The notes: a model not told the origin generated them from the sequence alone. DNA of 10,627 nt from Pseudobdellovibrionaceae bacterium (GCA_913774795.1 CAJYIL010000137.1:1-10627); one strand, 5' to 3'. Positions 1-7,292 are shown, numbered from the stretch's first letter. Translations and numbers: made by a program.

Positions 1-842
1 GCTTAAAAGAGCTCGAGAAGAAGAGCGACCTCGTCAGCGAACGAGACGATCTCGCCGTTGAACTCGCGACTCTCTACAACCAAACGCACCAACCGCTGAA
101 GGCGCAAGCGATCTTGTCTTCACGCCACTTCCAACCATGGGAGGGCGGCGAAGGTCTTACGCTCGGACAACACGTGCGCACGCACTTGCTCTTAGGCCAA
201 GACGCGATGGCCCGCGGTGACTTCGCGCAAGCTCGCGAAGAATTCGAAGCCGCTCTCACTTCGCCGCAAAATCTCGGCGAAGCGAAACACTTGCTTGCAA
301 ACCAGAGTGACGTTCACTTCTGGCTGGGTTGTGCTCTCGAAGCGCTCGGCGATAAAACCGCCGCACGTGAGCAGTGGACGATCGCATCCCGCACGCTTGG
401 CGATTTCCAGCAGATGAGTGTTCGCACCTACTCGGAGATGACGTCGTATGCGGCGCGCTCTCTCGAAAAACTCGGTCGCAAATCAGAAGCTGCGAAGTTG
501 TTCCGCTCACTTCTCACGTACGCGAAATCGTACGAAAAAGAAGAAGCGAAGATCGACTACTTCGCGACGTCGCTCCCGACGATGCTCCTCTTTAACGATG
601 ATCTTCAGGCTCGTCAGGTCACGGCCGCTCGCTTCATGCAGGCTCTCGCCGAAGCGGGTCTCGGACGCACGTCACAAGCCCGTGCGCTCGCGCAAGATGT
701 GCTGAAACGCGATCCGGCTCATGCGGCCGCCGCTGACTTCTTGAGTGAGCTCGGTGAGACGTCGAGCGCAAAAACTCTTCGTTCGTCAAAATCGAAATCG
801 AAATCAATCTCGTCTCAACTCTCGCTCGGAAGTGACACATGA
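1..842 (+). CDS. DUF5107/TPR-type protein, C-terminal part (5' end outside window)
   Basis: The frame is open from the first bases of the window (first full codon at 3), so this is the last 279 residues of a longer protein. The segment with the WEGGEG motif (about residues 46-51 of the visible part), then helical repeats and a LGEAKHLLANQSDVHFWLG stretch (about 91-109), matches what I recall of the C-terminal tetratricopeptide region of DUF5107 proteins, which are usually over 1000 residues long. Further TPR-like helices (about 140-170 and 205-250) follow, and the tail is Ser/Lys-rich. The stop TGA at 840-842 overlaps the ATG of the sugar transporter (ATGA), so the two are probably translationally coupled. 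The biochemical role of DUF5107 proteins is not established; they often sit near sugar genes, as here. Family assignment is from memory of the motif, without a profile search. Confidence 0.8.
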   Translation, partial: LKELEKKSDLVSERDDLAVELATLYNQTHQPLKAQAILSSRHFQPWEGGEGLTLGQHVRTHLLLGQDAMARGDFAQAREEFEAALTSPQNLGEAKHLLANQSDVHFWLGCALEALGDKTAAREQWTIASRTLGDFQQMSVRTYSEMTSYAARSLEKLGRKSEAAKLFRSLLTYAKSYEKEEAKIDYFATSLPTMLLFNDDLQARQVTAARFMQALAEAGLGRTSQARALAQDVLKRDPAHAAAADFLSELGETSSAKTLRSSKSKSKSISSQLSLGSDT

Positions 843-2263
843 TTACGGCCACCGCCTCAGCTCAAGACTCATCGGCCCTCTCGGGCGACTACAATCGCTC
901 TTACGTCTGGATGATCTCGATCGTCGCCGCGTTCGGCGGGCTCCTCTTTGGTTACGACTTCGTCGTCATCGGCGGAGCAAAACCGTTCTATGAGAAGTTC
1001 TTCGCGCTGACCGATCCTGGTCAGCAAGGCTGGGCGATGAGCTGCGCGCTCATCGGCTGCCTTTTCGGCGCTTTGTTCGCAGGAACCGCGAGCGACCGCT
1101 TCGGCCGCAAGAAACTCCTCATTCTCGCCGCTCTTCTCTTTACGATTTCTTCGGTGTTCACGGGCCTTGCGCAGACGTTCACGGCGTTCGTCATTTGGCG
1201 CATCGTCGGCGGCGTCGCGATCGGTCTCGCGTCGAGTCTCTCGCCGCTCTATATCGCCGAAGTTTCGCCGGCCGCCGTTCGAGGCCGCATGGTGGCGCTC
1301 AACCAATTCACCGTCGTCATCGGGATCTTGCTTGCGCAAATCGTAAACTGGATGATCGCCGAACCTGTTCCGGCGGGCGCAACCGCTTACGACATCTTGC
1401 AATCGTGGAATGGACAGCACGGATGGCGCTGGATGTTCGGAGTCACCGCCGTCCCTTCTCTTCTTTTCTTGGTTACGTCGTTCTTCATCCCCGAGAGCCC
1501 GCGCTGGTTCGCCAAACGCGGAATGCAAAAAGAATCGGATCAAGTTCTCGAGCGCATCTTTGGCGCTACCGAATCAGAACGCGTATCGCGTGAGATTCGC
1601 GCAACCTTGAACGATGACGGAGGCGGCATGCAGTGGCGTGCGCTTTTCGAGCCTCGACTGTTGCGCGTGCTCGTTTTGGGGGTCGTGCTGGCGATTTTCC
1701 AGCAGTGGTGCGGAATCAACGTGATCTTCAATTACGCGGATGAGATTTTCTCAAATGCGGGCTACGCGGTTTCTGACATTCTCTTCAACATCGTCATCAC
1801 CGGAATCGTAAACGTGCTCTTCTCGATCCTCGCGATGGTTCTCGTCGATCGTTGGGGACGTCGCCCTCTCATGATCTTCGGCGCCGCAAGCCTGGCGGTT
1901 TGTTATGCGGTTCTCGGCGCGTGCTACGCGTTCGGCATCCACGGCCCGGTCGTCCTCGCGCTAGTCCTCGTCGCGATCGCGTGTTACGCGGTCTCGCTCG
2001 CTCCGGTCGTGTGGGTCGTGATCTCGGAGATCTTCCCGAACCGCATTCGCGGAGCCGCAACTTCGGTTGCGGTTGGTGCGTTGTGGGTGGGTTGTTTTGT
2101 CCTGACGTTCACATTTCCGTACTTGAATCGCTCACTGGGCGCGGCTGGAACATTCTGGGTTTACGGAGCGATCTGTGTTCTCGGACTTTTCTTCGTCCTC
2201 GCGAAACTCCCTGAAACTAAAGGCAAATCCCTCGAGCAGATCGAAACCGAACTCGCGCAATAA
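839..2263 (+). CDS. MFS sugar porter, sugar:H+ symporter (XylE/GalP-like)
   Basis: A 474-residue inner-membrane protein with about 12 hydrophobic segments, expected to import a monosaccharide with protons. Sugar-porter signatures are all present: GYD with Asp40 in TM1, DRFGRKK (86-92), the Arg121 RIVGG segment in TM4, PESPRW (218-223), QQWCGIN (288-294), DRWGRR (337-342), SEIFPNRIRG (396-405) and PETKG (458-462). By alignment by eye to E. coli XylE, Asp40 and Arg121 match the proton-coupling pair Asp27/Arg133. Gln288, Gln289, Asn294 and Trp392 match sugar-binding residues, but XylE Gln415 is replaced by Leu415, so the substrate may differ from xylose. The start ATG overlaps the stop of the preceding gene. 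The alpha-galactosidase gene 98 bases downstream makes galactose or a related hexose a reasonable guess as substrate, but the sequence does not decide it. Confidence 0.93.
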   Translation: MITATASAQDSSALSGDYNRSYVWMISIVAAFGGLLFGYDFVVIGGAKPFYEKFFALTDPGQQGWAMSCALIGCLFGALFAGTASDRFGRKKLLILAALLFTISSVFTGLAQTFTAFVIWRIVGGVAIGLASSLSPLYIAEVSPAAVRGRMVALNQFTVVIGILLAQIVNWMIAEPVPAGATAYDILQSWNGQHGWRWMFGVTAVPSLLFLVTSFFIPESPRWFAKRGMQKESDQVLERIFGATESERVSREIRATLNDDGGGMQWRALFEPRLLRVLVLGVVLAIFQQWCGINVIFNYADEIFSNAGYAVSDILFNIVITGIVNVLFSILAMVLVDRWGRRPLMIFGAASLAVCYAVLGACYAFGIHGPVVLALVLVAIACYAVSLAPVVWVVISEIFPNRIRGAATSVAVGALWVGCFVLTFTFPYLNRSLGAAGTFWVYGAICVLGLFFVLAKLPETKGKSLEQIETELAQ

Positions 2264-2318
2264 GGCCTGCGCGGTCAGTTGTTTCGACTCGTTCACGTTA
2301 TGTGTCACACCTTGACCA

Positions 2319-2347
2319 GGCCCGGTTGCCAACCGAATCTCCGGGCC
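2319..2347 (+). promoter_or_regulatory. Hairpin in the leader directly before the alpha-galactosidase ribosome binding site
   Basis: GGCCCGG (2319-2325) is the perfect inverted repeat of CCGGGCC (2341-2347), with a 15-base loop. The structure ends one base before the Shine-Dalgarno sequence AGGAGA (2349-2354). A second, competing hairpin CGGTT/AACCG (2323-2327 with 2331-2335) shares bases with the left arm. There is no T-tract, so it is not an intrinsic terminator. It could shape translation or mRNA stability; this is inference. Confidence 0.35.
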
Positions 2348-2361
2348 CAGGAGAGAATTTG

Positions 2362-3873
2362 ATGAAAAGCTCTAGCGTTCGCTTCGTCCTCGCCCTCGCT
2401 TTAACTTTGTTCACCGTTTCGGCCGCCCAGGCCGGCTCTCTTCGCGTCAACGGCGCTCGCCGCATCGGCGTTCCGCTTGATAAACCATTTCTTTACTTGG
2501 TGCCGGCCTCTGGCCAGCAGTTGAAATATTCCGCCGTCGGTCTTCCTCAAGGCCTGACGCTGAACTCTGCCACCGGCATCATCGAAGGCGTGGCGACTCT
2601 TCAGGGCACAGTCAACACGCGCGTGATGGTTCAAGCCCCATCGGGCGAGACGGCCTCAAAAGATCTCGAATTCGTCGTCGGCAAGCGCACTGAGGCGCTC
2701 ACGCCGATCATGGGCTGGAATCCTTGGTACGTTTGGGGTTGCAATATCGACGATCAAAAGATCCGCGATGCCGCTGACCTGATCGTCAAGACCGGCCTTG
2801 CGGCTCACGGCTACAACTACATCAACCTCGACGACTGCTGGCAGGGTAAACGAAATGCCGCCGGCGAGATGGTGCCGAACTCACGCTTCCCCGATATGAA
2901 AGCTCTCGCCGACTACGTGCACTCGCGCGGTTTGTGAATCGGCATGTACACGTCTCCGGGCCCGAAAACGTGCGCGGGCTTCGAAGGCACTCAAGACCAC
3001 GAATTCGAAACTCAGAAGTCCTACCTCGACATCGACGTTGAGACTTACGCTCGCTGGGGCATGGACTTCGTGAAGTACGACTTCTGTATCTTCCCGAAAG
3101 ACAAAGCGGTTCGCGATCGTTATGTCGCGAAACAAGAACTCATGTACCAACGCATGACCGACGCGATCGAGAAGTCGTCTCGCTCGATGGTTCACATGAT
3201 CTGCCAATACGGTGAGAACAACGTCTGGAAGTGGGGCGCGATGGTCGGAGGAAATCTCTGGCGCACGAACCACGATCTCGCCGACGAATGGGCCGCAGTC
3301 GTTCGTAACGGCTTCAATAACATTCCTCTCTCGACATTCGCGGGCCCAGGCCACTGGAACGATCTCGACATGTTGATGGTCGGAAAGGGCAACTGGCCAA
3401 GCAAGCTCGGTCAATACGACATTCCGAACCAACCTCCGCGCCCGACAAAGCTCACGGTCGACGAACAGAAGACACACATGTCACTCTGGAGCCTGATGTC
3501 GTCGCCACTTTTGTTTAGCGGCGATCTCTCGCAGCTTGATGCTTTGACCGTGTCGCTTCTCACCAACGATGACGTTCTCGACGTGAACCAAGACGCGCTC
3601 GGCGCACCGGTCTTCGACGTCGCCGAACAAGCAAACGAAAAAATCTTGGTGAAGCGCATGGCCGACGGCTCCGTCGCGGTCGGCTTCTTCAACTTGCGCG
3701 AAACCGGCGTCACGATGACGGCGAAGATCGCGGATCTTGGCTTGGGCCAACCGAAGTCGCTTCGTCTTCGCAACCTCTGGACCGGCAAAGAGATGCTCTC
3801 GACGAAGCCCGCTTTGAGCGGCTGGGCGCCGGCTCACGGCGTGATTTTCGTTCGCCTCTGGCCACAGCGCTAA
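2362..3873 (+). pseudogene. Secreted GH27 alpha-galactosidase interrupted by an in-frame TGA
   Basis: Read through the stop, this is a 503-residue exported glycoside hydrolase expected to release terminal alpha-galactose. The start at 2362 is set by the Shine-Dalgarno AGGAGA (2349-2354) and a signal peptide (residues 1-24, cleavage after AQA). Residues about 28-107 resemble the He_PIG-associated and putative-Ig modules that precede bacterial GH27 domains. The catalytic domain starts at MGWN (117-120), with the substrate-binding DD at 157-158. The expected nucleophile is Asp240 (KYD) and the acid/base Asp305 (RTNHD). The TGA at 2935-2937 is codon 192, at a place where family members have Lys (HSKGLK-GIY). 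The frame is the same before and after, so this is a substitution, not a frameshift. Only a 191-residue product without either catalytic Asp is made unless the stop is read through. The downstream ATG at 2944 has no ribosome binding site. Recent nonsense mutation, sequencing error or readthrough are all possible. Confidence 0.85.
2935..2937 (+). other. In-frame TGA inside the GH27 catalytic domain
   Basis: The codons read L-TGA-I-G-M-Y, where related enzymes such as human GLA read L-K-L-G-I-Y. A single C-to-T change from the Arg codon CGA, or A-to-T from AGA, gives TGA; from a Lys codon at least two changes are needed. TGA also ends the first gene of the window (840-842), so wholesale reassignment of TGA in this genome is unlikely. 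Confidence 0.9.
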
Positions 3874-3909
3874 TCAGCAGCCCATTCGCTGGTGCGCCGC
3901 CTGCACTTA

Positions 3910-3942
3910 CTCCTCATGCGCAAGCCTACTGCGCACGAGGAG
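3910..3942 (+). promoter_or_regulatory. Hairpin that covers the hydrolase ribosome binding site
   Basis: CTCCTC (3910-3915) pairs with GAGGAG (3937-3942), then one A/C mismatch (3916, 3936), then TGCGCA (3917-3922) pairs with TGCGCA (3930-3935) around a 7-base loop. The right arm contains most of the Shine-Dalgarno AGGAGA (3938-3943) of the gene that starts at 3949. In this fold the ribosome binding site is closed, so translation could depend on temperature, a ligand, an upstream ribosome or a second RNA. The pairing is seen in the sequence; the regulatory role is inference. Confidence 0.5.
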
Positions 3943-3948
3943 AATCTA

Positions 3949-5433
3949 ATGACAGGTCGTCGTCTAACTTTTGATCGCTGTTTAGCGAGTTTGAGCCTTG
4001 CCTCCTCACTTCTCATCGCAATGCCAGTTTTGGCCACAACGCCTGCGGAAGAGGCGCCCCGAACGATCTTTTTGGAGTCCGAGATAGGCTGTGACCCTTC
4101 TTTGGATCGGACGTCACAAGCTTGTTACGACCAACTGGTCGCAAATCTCGCTCAACGCGGAAATGCGTTAGATAAGTCGTATTTCCGTCTCTTCAACAGG
4201 GTTCAAGCCTACAAAGATTTGTACACTCGTTACGAGATGAACGCTGGGCCGCGTCCCAAAACGGTGGTGATTTTCATTCACGGCCTCTGGGGTGACTCTG
4301 ATCAATTCAACGGCGCGATGACAAATTCGGAGCTCGAGCCTCACGAAATTCCGAACGTCATCACCATGACCCTGCCTGGCCATAAGAAGGCGCTCTCGGC
4401 TCGCGGAATGTTCTACGATGCGAAGAAGAACGTAGTCAGATACGATATGACCGATCCCAACCCAAAGGTTGGAGCATTTCGTACATCTTTCGTGGATTGG
4501 GTCAACGCACTCGACGAAACCATGAAGATCGCCCGCACGATGGGAGAGAATGTGATCATCGCTGGTCAATCGACGGGCGGCCTTCTTTCGGTGCTCGCAG
4601 CGCACCGATACCCGAAGCTTGTGAAGGGAGTCGTGCTTATCGAGCCGGCTCTCAAAGTAAAAGGAATTTTAAACTTCGGCAGCTGTCAGCTTGGCTCAGC
4701 CGTCAACAGTTTTGCTCCACTCAAACTTGTTGCGAAAGTCGTTGCGGGTTCGGCCGCAACGCAAAACGACGTACGCATGGGCTGCGAAGTTCAATCGCTG
4801 GTCAACGCGATGCTAAACGAACTCCCCGCATCCCCCGACGCTTCTAAGAGCAAGCTGTATTTAGAACGAATAAAGAATCTCGCGAGTTCGATCACCCAAC
4901 CCGTGTACCTCATGAACAACGTAAACGACGGCGTTGTGAGCGCACAAATGAACACCTATTTTTTCAACTCGCTGGGCGGCGAGAAGCATCTGAAAGAAAT
5001 CAACTTAAACGGAAAAACTCCTCACGGAACAATCACCGAGACACATACATTTGAACGTTTGGCCATCTACGAAATCGCGGCCGCGCTTGGCGACTCACAG
5101 GCGAAAGCGACGTACGCGAAAGTGTTAAAGATCGACTTGGAAGAGAGCCTATCCCTTCACACCAGCCTGAAGTGGGCAAGCAGCATTCGTAATTCTCTTG
5201 AAAAGGATGCTCGCACTCAGGAGCTTTCAGATTATCCGAACCGGCTCTGCAAGCTGCATCCGAGCACCACTTCCTGCGCCGAACTTGAGTCCACCTTCGT
5301 CGACATGCAGAATTTGCGGAACGACCTTTTAAAACTTGGTGACGCTGAACTCGTCGCGGCCGTTCGCGACCCCGCACGAATGGAGCGCTTGGCTCACATA
5401 AAATCAAGCATCGCCAAGTTTGATTTGCAGTAA
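3949..5433 (+). CDS. Secreted alpha/beta-hydrolase (lysophospholipase/esterase-like)
   Basis: A 494-residue protein with a signal peptide (1-29, cleavage after VLA). The start at 3949 is chosen for AGGAGA at 3938-3943 and because the signal peptide begins there; an upstream in-frame GTG (3892) would only add residues with no signal character. The alpha/beta-hydrolase fold shows the oxyanion HG (111-112, HGLWGDSDQF), LPGH (142-145), and the nucleophile elbow GQSTG with Ser208. Asp327 (NVNDGVVS) and His359 (TPHG) are likely triad partners. About 110 helical residues follow the fold. Six cysteines remain after export (48, 59, 246, 279, 434, 443), an even number that would suit disulfides outside the cytoplasm. 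The substrate is unknown: lipase, esterase or peptidase activity are all open. It lies 75 bases after the galactosidase with no terminator between, so it may be cotranscribed. The stop is 3 bases from the 3' end of the convergent tRNA gene. Confidence 0.85.
   Translation: MTGRRLTFDRCLASLSLASSLLIAMPVLATTPAEEAPRTIFLESEIGCDPSLDRTSQACYDQLVANLAQRGNALDKSYFRLFNRVQAYKDLYTRYEMNAGPRPKTVVIFIHGLWGDSDQFNGAMTNSELEPHEIPNVITMTLPGHKKALSARGMFYDAKKNVVRYDMTDPNPKVGAFRTSFVDWVNALDETMKIARTMGENVIIAGQSTGGLLSVLAAHRYPKLVKGVVLIEPALKVKGILNFGSCQLGSAVNSFAPLKLVAKVVAGSAATQNDVRMGCEVQSLVNAMLNELPASPDASKSKLYLERIKNLASSITQPVYLMNNVNDGVVSAQMNTYFFNSLGGEKHLKEINLNGKTPHGTITETHTFERLAIYEIAAALGDSQAKATYAKVLKIDLEESLSLHTSLKWASSIRNSLEKDARTQELSDYPNRLCKLHPSTTSCAELESTFVDMQNLRNDLLKLGDAELVAAVRDPARMERLAHIKSSIAKFDLQ
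5401..5426 (-). terminator. Weak candidate terminator after tRNA-Leu
   Basis: AAATCAA (5401-5407) and TTGATTT (5420-5426) form a 7-bp stem with a 12-base loop, beginning 11 bases beyond the tRNA CCA end on the - strand. The T-run at the foot is only four bases long before an A. It lies inside the end of the hydrolase coding region, so the pairing may be chance. Confidence 0.25.
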
Positions 5434-5436
5434 CGA

Positions 5437-5519
5437 TGGTACCCGAGACAGGACTTGAACCTGCACGCTTACGCACCAGATCCTAAGTCTGGCGTGTCTA
5501 CCAATTCCACCACTCGGGC
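5437..5519 (-). tRNA. tRNA-Leu (anticodon UAG)
   Basis: The - strand reads GCCCGAG at the 5' end (5519-5513) and CTCGGGT-A-CCA at the 3' end, giving a 7-bp acceptor stem with a G-U first pair and a CCA encoded in the genome. The anticodon stem CCAGA/TCTGG holds the loop CTTAGGA, so the anticodon TAG lies at 5485-5483 and reads CUN leucine codons. The T arm is GCAGG-TTCAAGT-CCTGT. The long variable arm around GCGTAAGCG is that of a class II tRNA. Total length is 83 nt with CCA. It is convergent with the hydrolase gene. Confidence 0.97.
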
Positions 5520-5539
5520 ACATGAGAAGTGAGGCCCAG

Positions 5540-5568
5540 AGCTTAGCGACTCACGACGGCCTTGTCTA
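5540..5568 (-). promoter_or_regulatory. Candidate promoter of tRNA-Leu
   Basis: On the - strand TAGACA (5568-5563) matches five of six -35 bases. A 17-base spacer leads to TAAGCT (5545-5540), a weaker -10 with the key T, A and final T. Transcription would begin near 5533, about 14 bases before the mature tRNA. It lies just downstream of the gcvH terminator, so the tRNA probably has its own transcript. Confidence 0.4.
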
Positions 5569-5584
5569 CGCGAGAGCGGGCAAT

Positions 5585-5614
5585 AAAAAAAGCCGAACCC
5601 TTTGGGGCTCGGCT
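5585..5614 (-). terminator. Intrinsic terminator of gcvT-gcvH
   Basis: On the - strand AGCCGAGCCC pairs with GGGTTCGGCT (5614-5605 with 5600-5591; one G-U pair) around a 4-base loop. It is followed by a run of seven T on that strand (A's at 5585-5591, the last one shared with the stem). It lies about 35 bases past the gcvH stop, and ends the gcv transcript before the tRNA gene. Confidence 0.92.
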
Positions 5615-5648
5615 TCTCTCGCAGATCGCGCCCGCAAGGGCCCGGAGC

Positions 5649-6047
5649 TTACTTCTTCTCGGTGATGAGCTTGCGGTAATCAGGAACACGCATGAGGTTC
5701 GCGAGTTCTTTCTCGGTGTCCATCTCGATGCGGATGAGCCAGCCGTTGTTCATCGGATCATCGTTCAACGAACCTGGATCTTCGAGGAGAGCCGTGTTCA
5801 CTTCGATGACCGTGCCCGAAACCGGAGCGTACAAGTCAGAAGCCGCTTTCACGGATTCAACAACGCCGAACGATTCGCCCTGGTTTACTTTCTGACCTTC
5901 TTCCGGAAGTTCAACGTAAACGACTTCGCCGAGTTGCTCTTGCGCGAACTCAGTCACACCGATCGTGACGATGTTCTCGTCGACCTGTGCCCACTCGTGG
6001 TCTTTTGTGTAATAGAAATCTTCTGGCAAAGCGTAAGTCGTCGACAT
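5649..6047 (-). CDS. gcvH: Glycine cleavage system H protein (lipoyl carrier)
   Basis: A 132-residue cytoplasmic carrier, close to the family's usual 125-130. Its lipoyl arm moves the aminomethyl group from the P protein (glycine decarboxylase) to the T protein and then to the L protein. The lipoyl lysine is Lys67 in VESVKAAS (64-71); the typical YTKDHEW (13-19) and the IGVTEFAQEQLGE segment (29-41) are present. The start is the ATG at 6047, because GGGAG (6058-6054) is then 6 bases upstream; the adjoining TTG at 6050 would leave only 3. It starts 11 bases after the gcvT stop, so both are one transcription unit that ends at the terminator at 5585-5614. No lipoate ligase or gcvP lies beside it. 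Confidence 0.97.
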   Translation of the reverse strand: MSTTYALPEDFYYTKDHEWAQVDENIVTIGVTEFAQEQLGEVVYVELPEEGQKVNQGESFGVVESVKAASDLYAPVSGTVIEVNTALLEDPGSLNDDPMNNGWLIRIEMDTEKELANLMRVPDYRKLITEKK

Positions 6048-6058
6048 CAAAGTCTCCC

Positions 6059-7192
6059 TTATTTCTTCGTAAGTTCCGTTTGTACAAACGGAGTGGCCAC
6101 AACGCGCGCTTTGGCGCCGCGACCACGGATGTCCAAGTAGACCGTTGTACCGATGTCGGCGTAAGCCGCGTCGATGTAGGCGATCCCGATCGGTTGACCG
6201 GTGCTTGGAGACAGCGTCCCACTAGTTACTCGGCCAATTTTGTTGGTGTCAAACGAATCGGGGCCGGAGTGCACGGTAAATCCCTGGCGAGGGATTCCGC
6301 GGTCTTCGAGCACGAGTCCAACGAGCTTTTGCTTAAGGCCCTTTTCCTTCGCCGCGACGATCTTGGCCTTCCCGATGAAGTCTTTGGCCGCTGGCTTTAC
6401 GACCCAACCGAGGCCTGCCTCGTAGGGGTTCGTGGTGTCGTCGATCTCGTTTCCGTAGAGCGAGTACTTCATCTCGGTTCTCAAGGTATCGCGAGCTCCG
6501 AGGCCGATTGGCTGCACGCCCAAATCCTGACCTTTTTGAATGAGCGTCTGCCAGAGAGCGGCCGCCTGTTCGTTACGCACGAACACTTCCGCCCCGTCTT
6601 CGCCCGTATAGCCTGTGCGGGCCAAGATCGTCGTCGACCCATTGAAAAGGAATTCGCGATGCCCATTGCGCGGAACGACGCCAGCCTCATCGCCAAATGT
6701 TCGCTTCAAAAGCTCAATCGCCTTCGGGCCCTGAATTGCGATTTGCGACCACTGCGACGACTCGTTGACCACTTCCGCGCCGCGGTTGTTTCTCACCACG
6801 TAGGCGAAGTCTTTGTCGGCGTTCGAGGCGTTCACGCAGAGAAGGTAATCGTCTCCGGGCACCATGCAGTAAATGAAGAGATCGTCGACGATGCCGCCGT
6901 CCTCGTTCGGGAAGAGCGAGTACTGCGCGTCGCCCGCTTTCAATTTCGAAACGTCGTTGGTGGTGATCCACTGCAAAGTCTCGAGCGACTTCGGGCCTTT
7001 CACGCGGATTTCGCCCATGTGACTCACGTCGAAAAGGCCGACGCCTTCGCGTACGGCTTGATGCTCTTCCTTGAGGCCTTTGTACTGAACCGGCATGTAC
7101 CATCCGGCAAACGGAACCATCTTCGCCCCGTGACCTTCGTGGGTCTGGCGGAGATGGGTTTCCTGCAGCTTTTCGTTCGGGTCTTGAGCCAT
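6059..7192 (-). CDS. gcvT: Aminomethyltransferase (glycine cleavage T protein)
   Basis: A 377-residue cytoplasmic enzyme that transfers the one-carbon unit from the H-protein aminomethyl-lipoyl arm to tetrahydrofolate, giving 5,10-methylene-THF and ammonia. Family motifs in order: MVPFAGWYMPVQY (25-37), FDVSHMGE (54-61), GGIVDDL (99-105) with the likely catalytic Asp103, ARTGYTGEDG (191-200), GLGARDTLR (230-238) and GRVTSGTLSPS (320-330). The length is slightly above the usual 360-370 owing to an N-terminal extension of about ten residues. The ATG at 7192 has AAAGGA about 10 bases upstream on the - strand. gcvH follows 11 bases later. The product 5,10-methylene-THF is also the substrate of FolD, encoded about 2 kb away. 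Confidence 0.97.
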   Translation of the reverse strand: MAQDPNEKLQETHLRQTHEGHGAKMVPFAGWYMPVQYKGLKEEHQAVREGVGLFDVSHMGEIRVKGPKSLETLQWITTNDVSKLKAGDAQYSLFPNEDGGIVDDLFIYCMVPGDDYLLCVNASNADKDFAYVVRNNRGAEVVNESSQWSQIAIQGPKAIELLKRTFGDEAGVVPRNGHREFLFNGSTTILARTGYTGEDGAEVFVRNEQAAALWQTLIQKGQDLGVQPIGLGARDTLRTEMKYSLYGNEIDDTTNPYEAGLGWVVKPAAKDFIGKAKIVAAKEKGLKQKLVGLVLEDRGIPRQGFTVHSGPDSFDTNKIGRVTSGTLSPSTGQPIGIAYIDAAYADIGTTVYLDIRGRGAKARVVATPFVQTELTKK

Positions 7193-7275
7193 TTTGCTGA
7201 GTCCTTTGTGAGCGCCCGCAGTGTTGATTTCGGAGGGGCGGCTGTCACGGAGTGCCGCATTTCGTCATCGGCTTA

Positions 7276-7292
7276 TGACTAAATATAAGTCA
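7276..7292. promoter_or_regulatory. AT-rich dyad between gcvT and the transglycosylase gene
   Basis: TGACT (7276-7280) and AGTCA (7288-7292) form a perfect dyad around AAATATA. A second overlapping dyad is CTTAT (7272-7276) with ATAAG (7285-7289). This is the only AT-rich patch in the divergent intergenic region. It contains -10-like hexamers on both strands: TATAAG on the + strand (7284-7289) and TATATT on the - strand (7287-7282). Matching -35 boxes are poor. It may be an operator or a divergent promoter core. Confidence 0.4.

Noticed and set aside
869..1543. 224-residue open frame on the - strand opposite the sugar porter
   Set aside because: It is a shadow of the transporter gene, highly charged and without any motif.
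2279..2304. Possible promoter upstream of the galactosidase gene
   Set aside because: TTGTTT and TATGTG/TTATGT can be paired only with a 14-15 base spacer and weak matches, so I could not support a separate promoter.
2944..3873. Downstream half of the galactosidase as an independent gene
   Set aside because: The ATG at 2944 has no ribosome binding site, falls inside the catalytic barrel, and the product would lack a signal peptide and the first strands of the fold.
5987..7282. 431-residue open frame on the + strand opposite gcvT
   Set aside because: It lies antisense over gcvT, whose full set of family motifs is on the - strand. The + translation has no recognisable domain and is an effect of GC-rich codon use.
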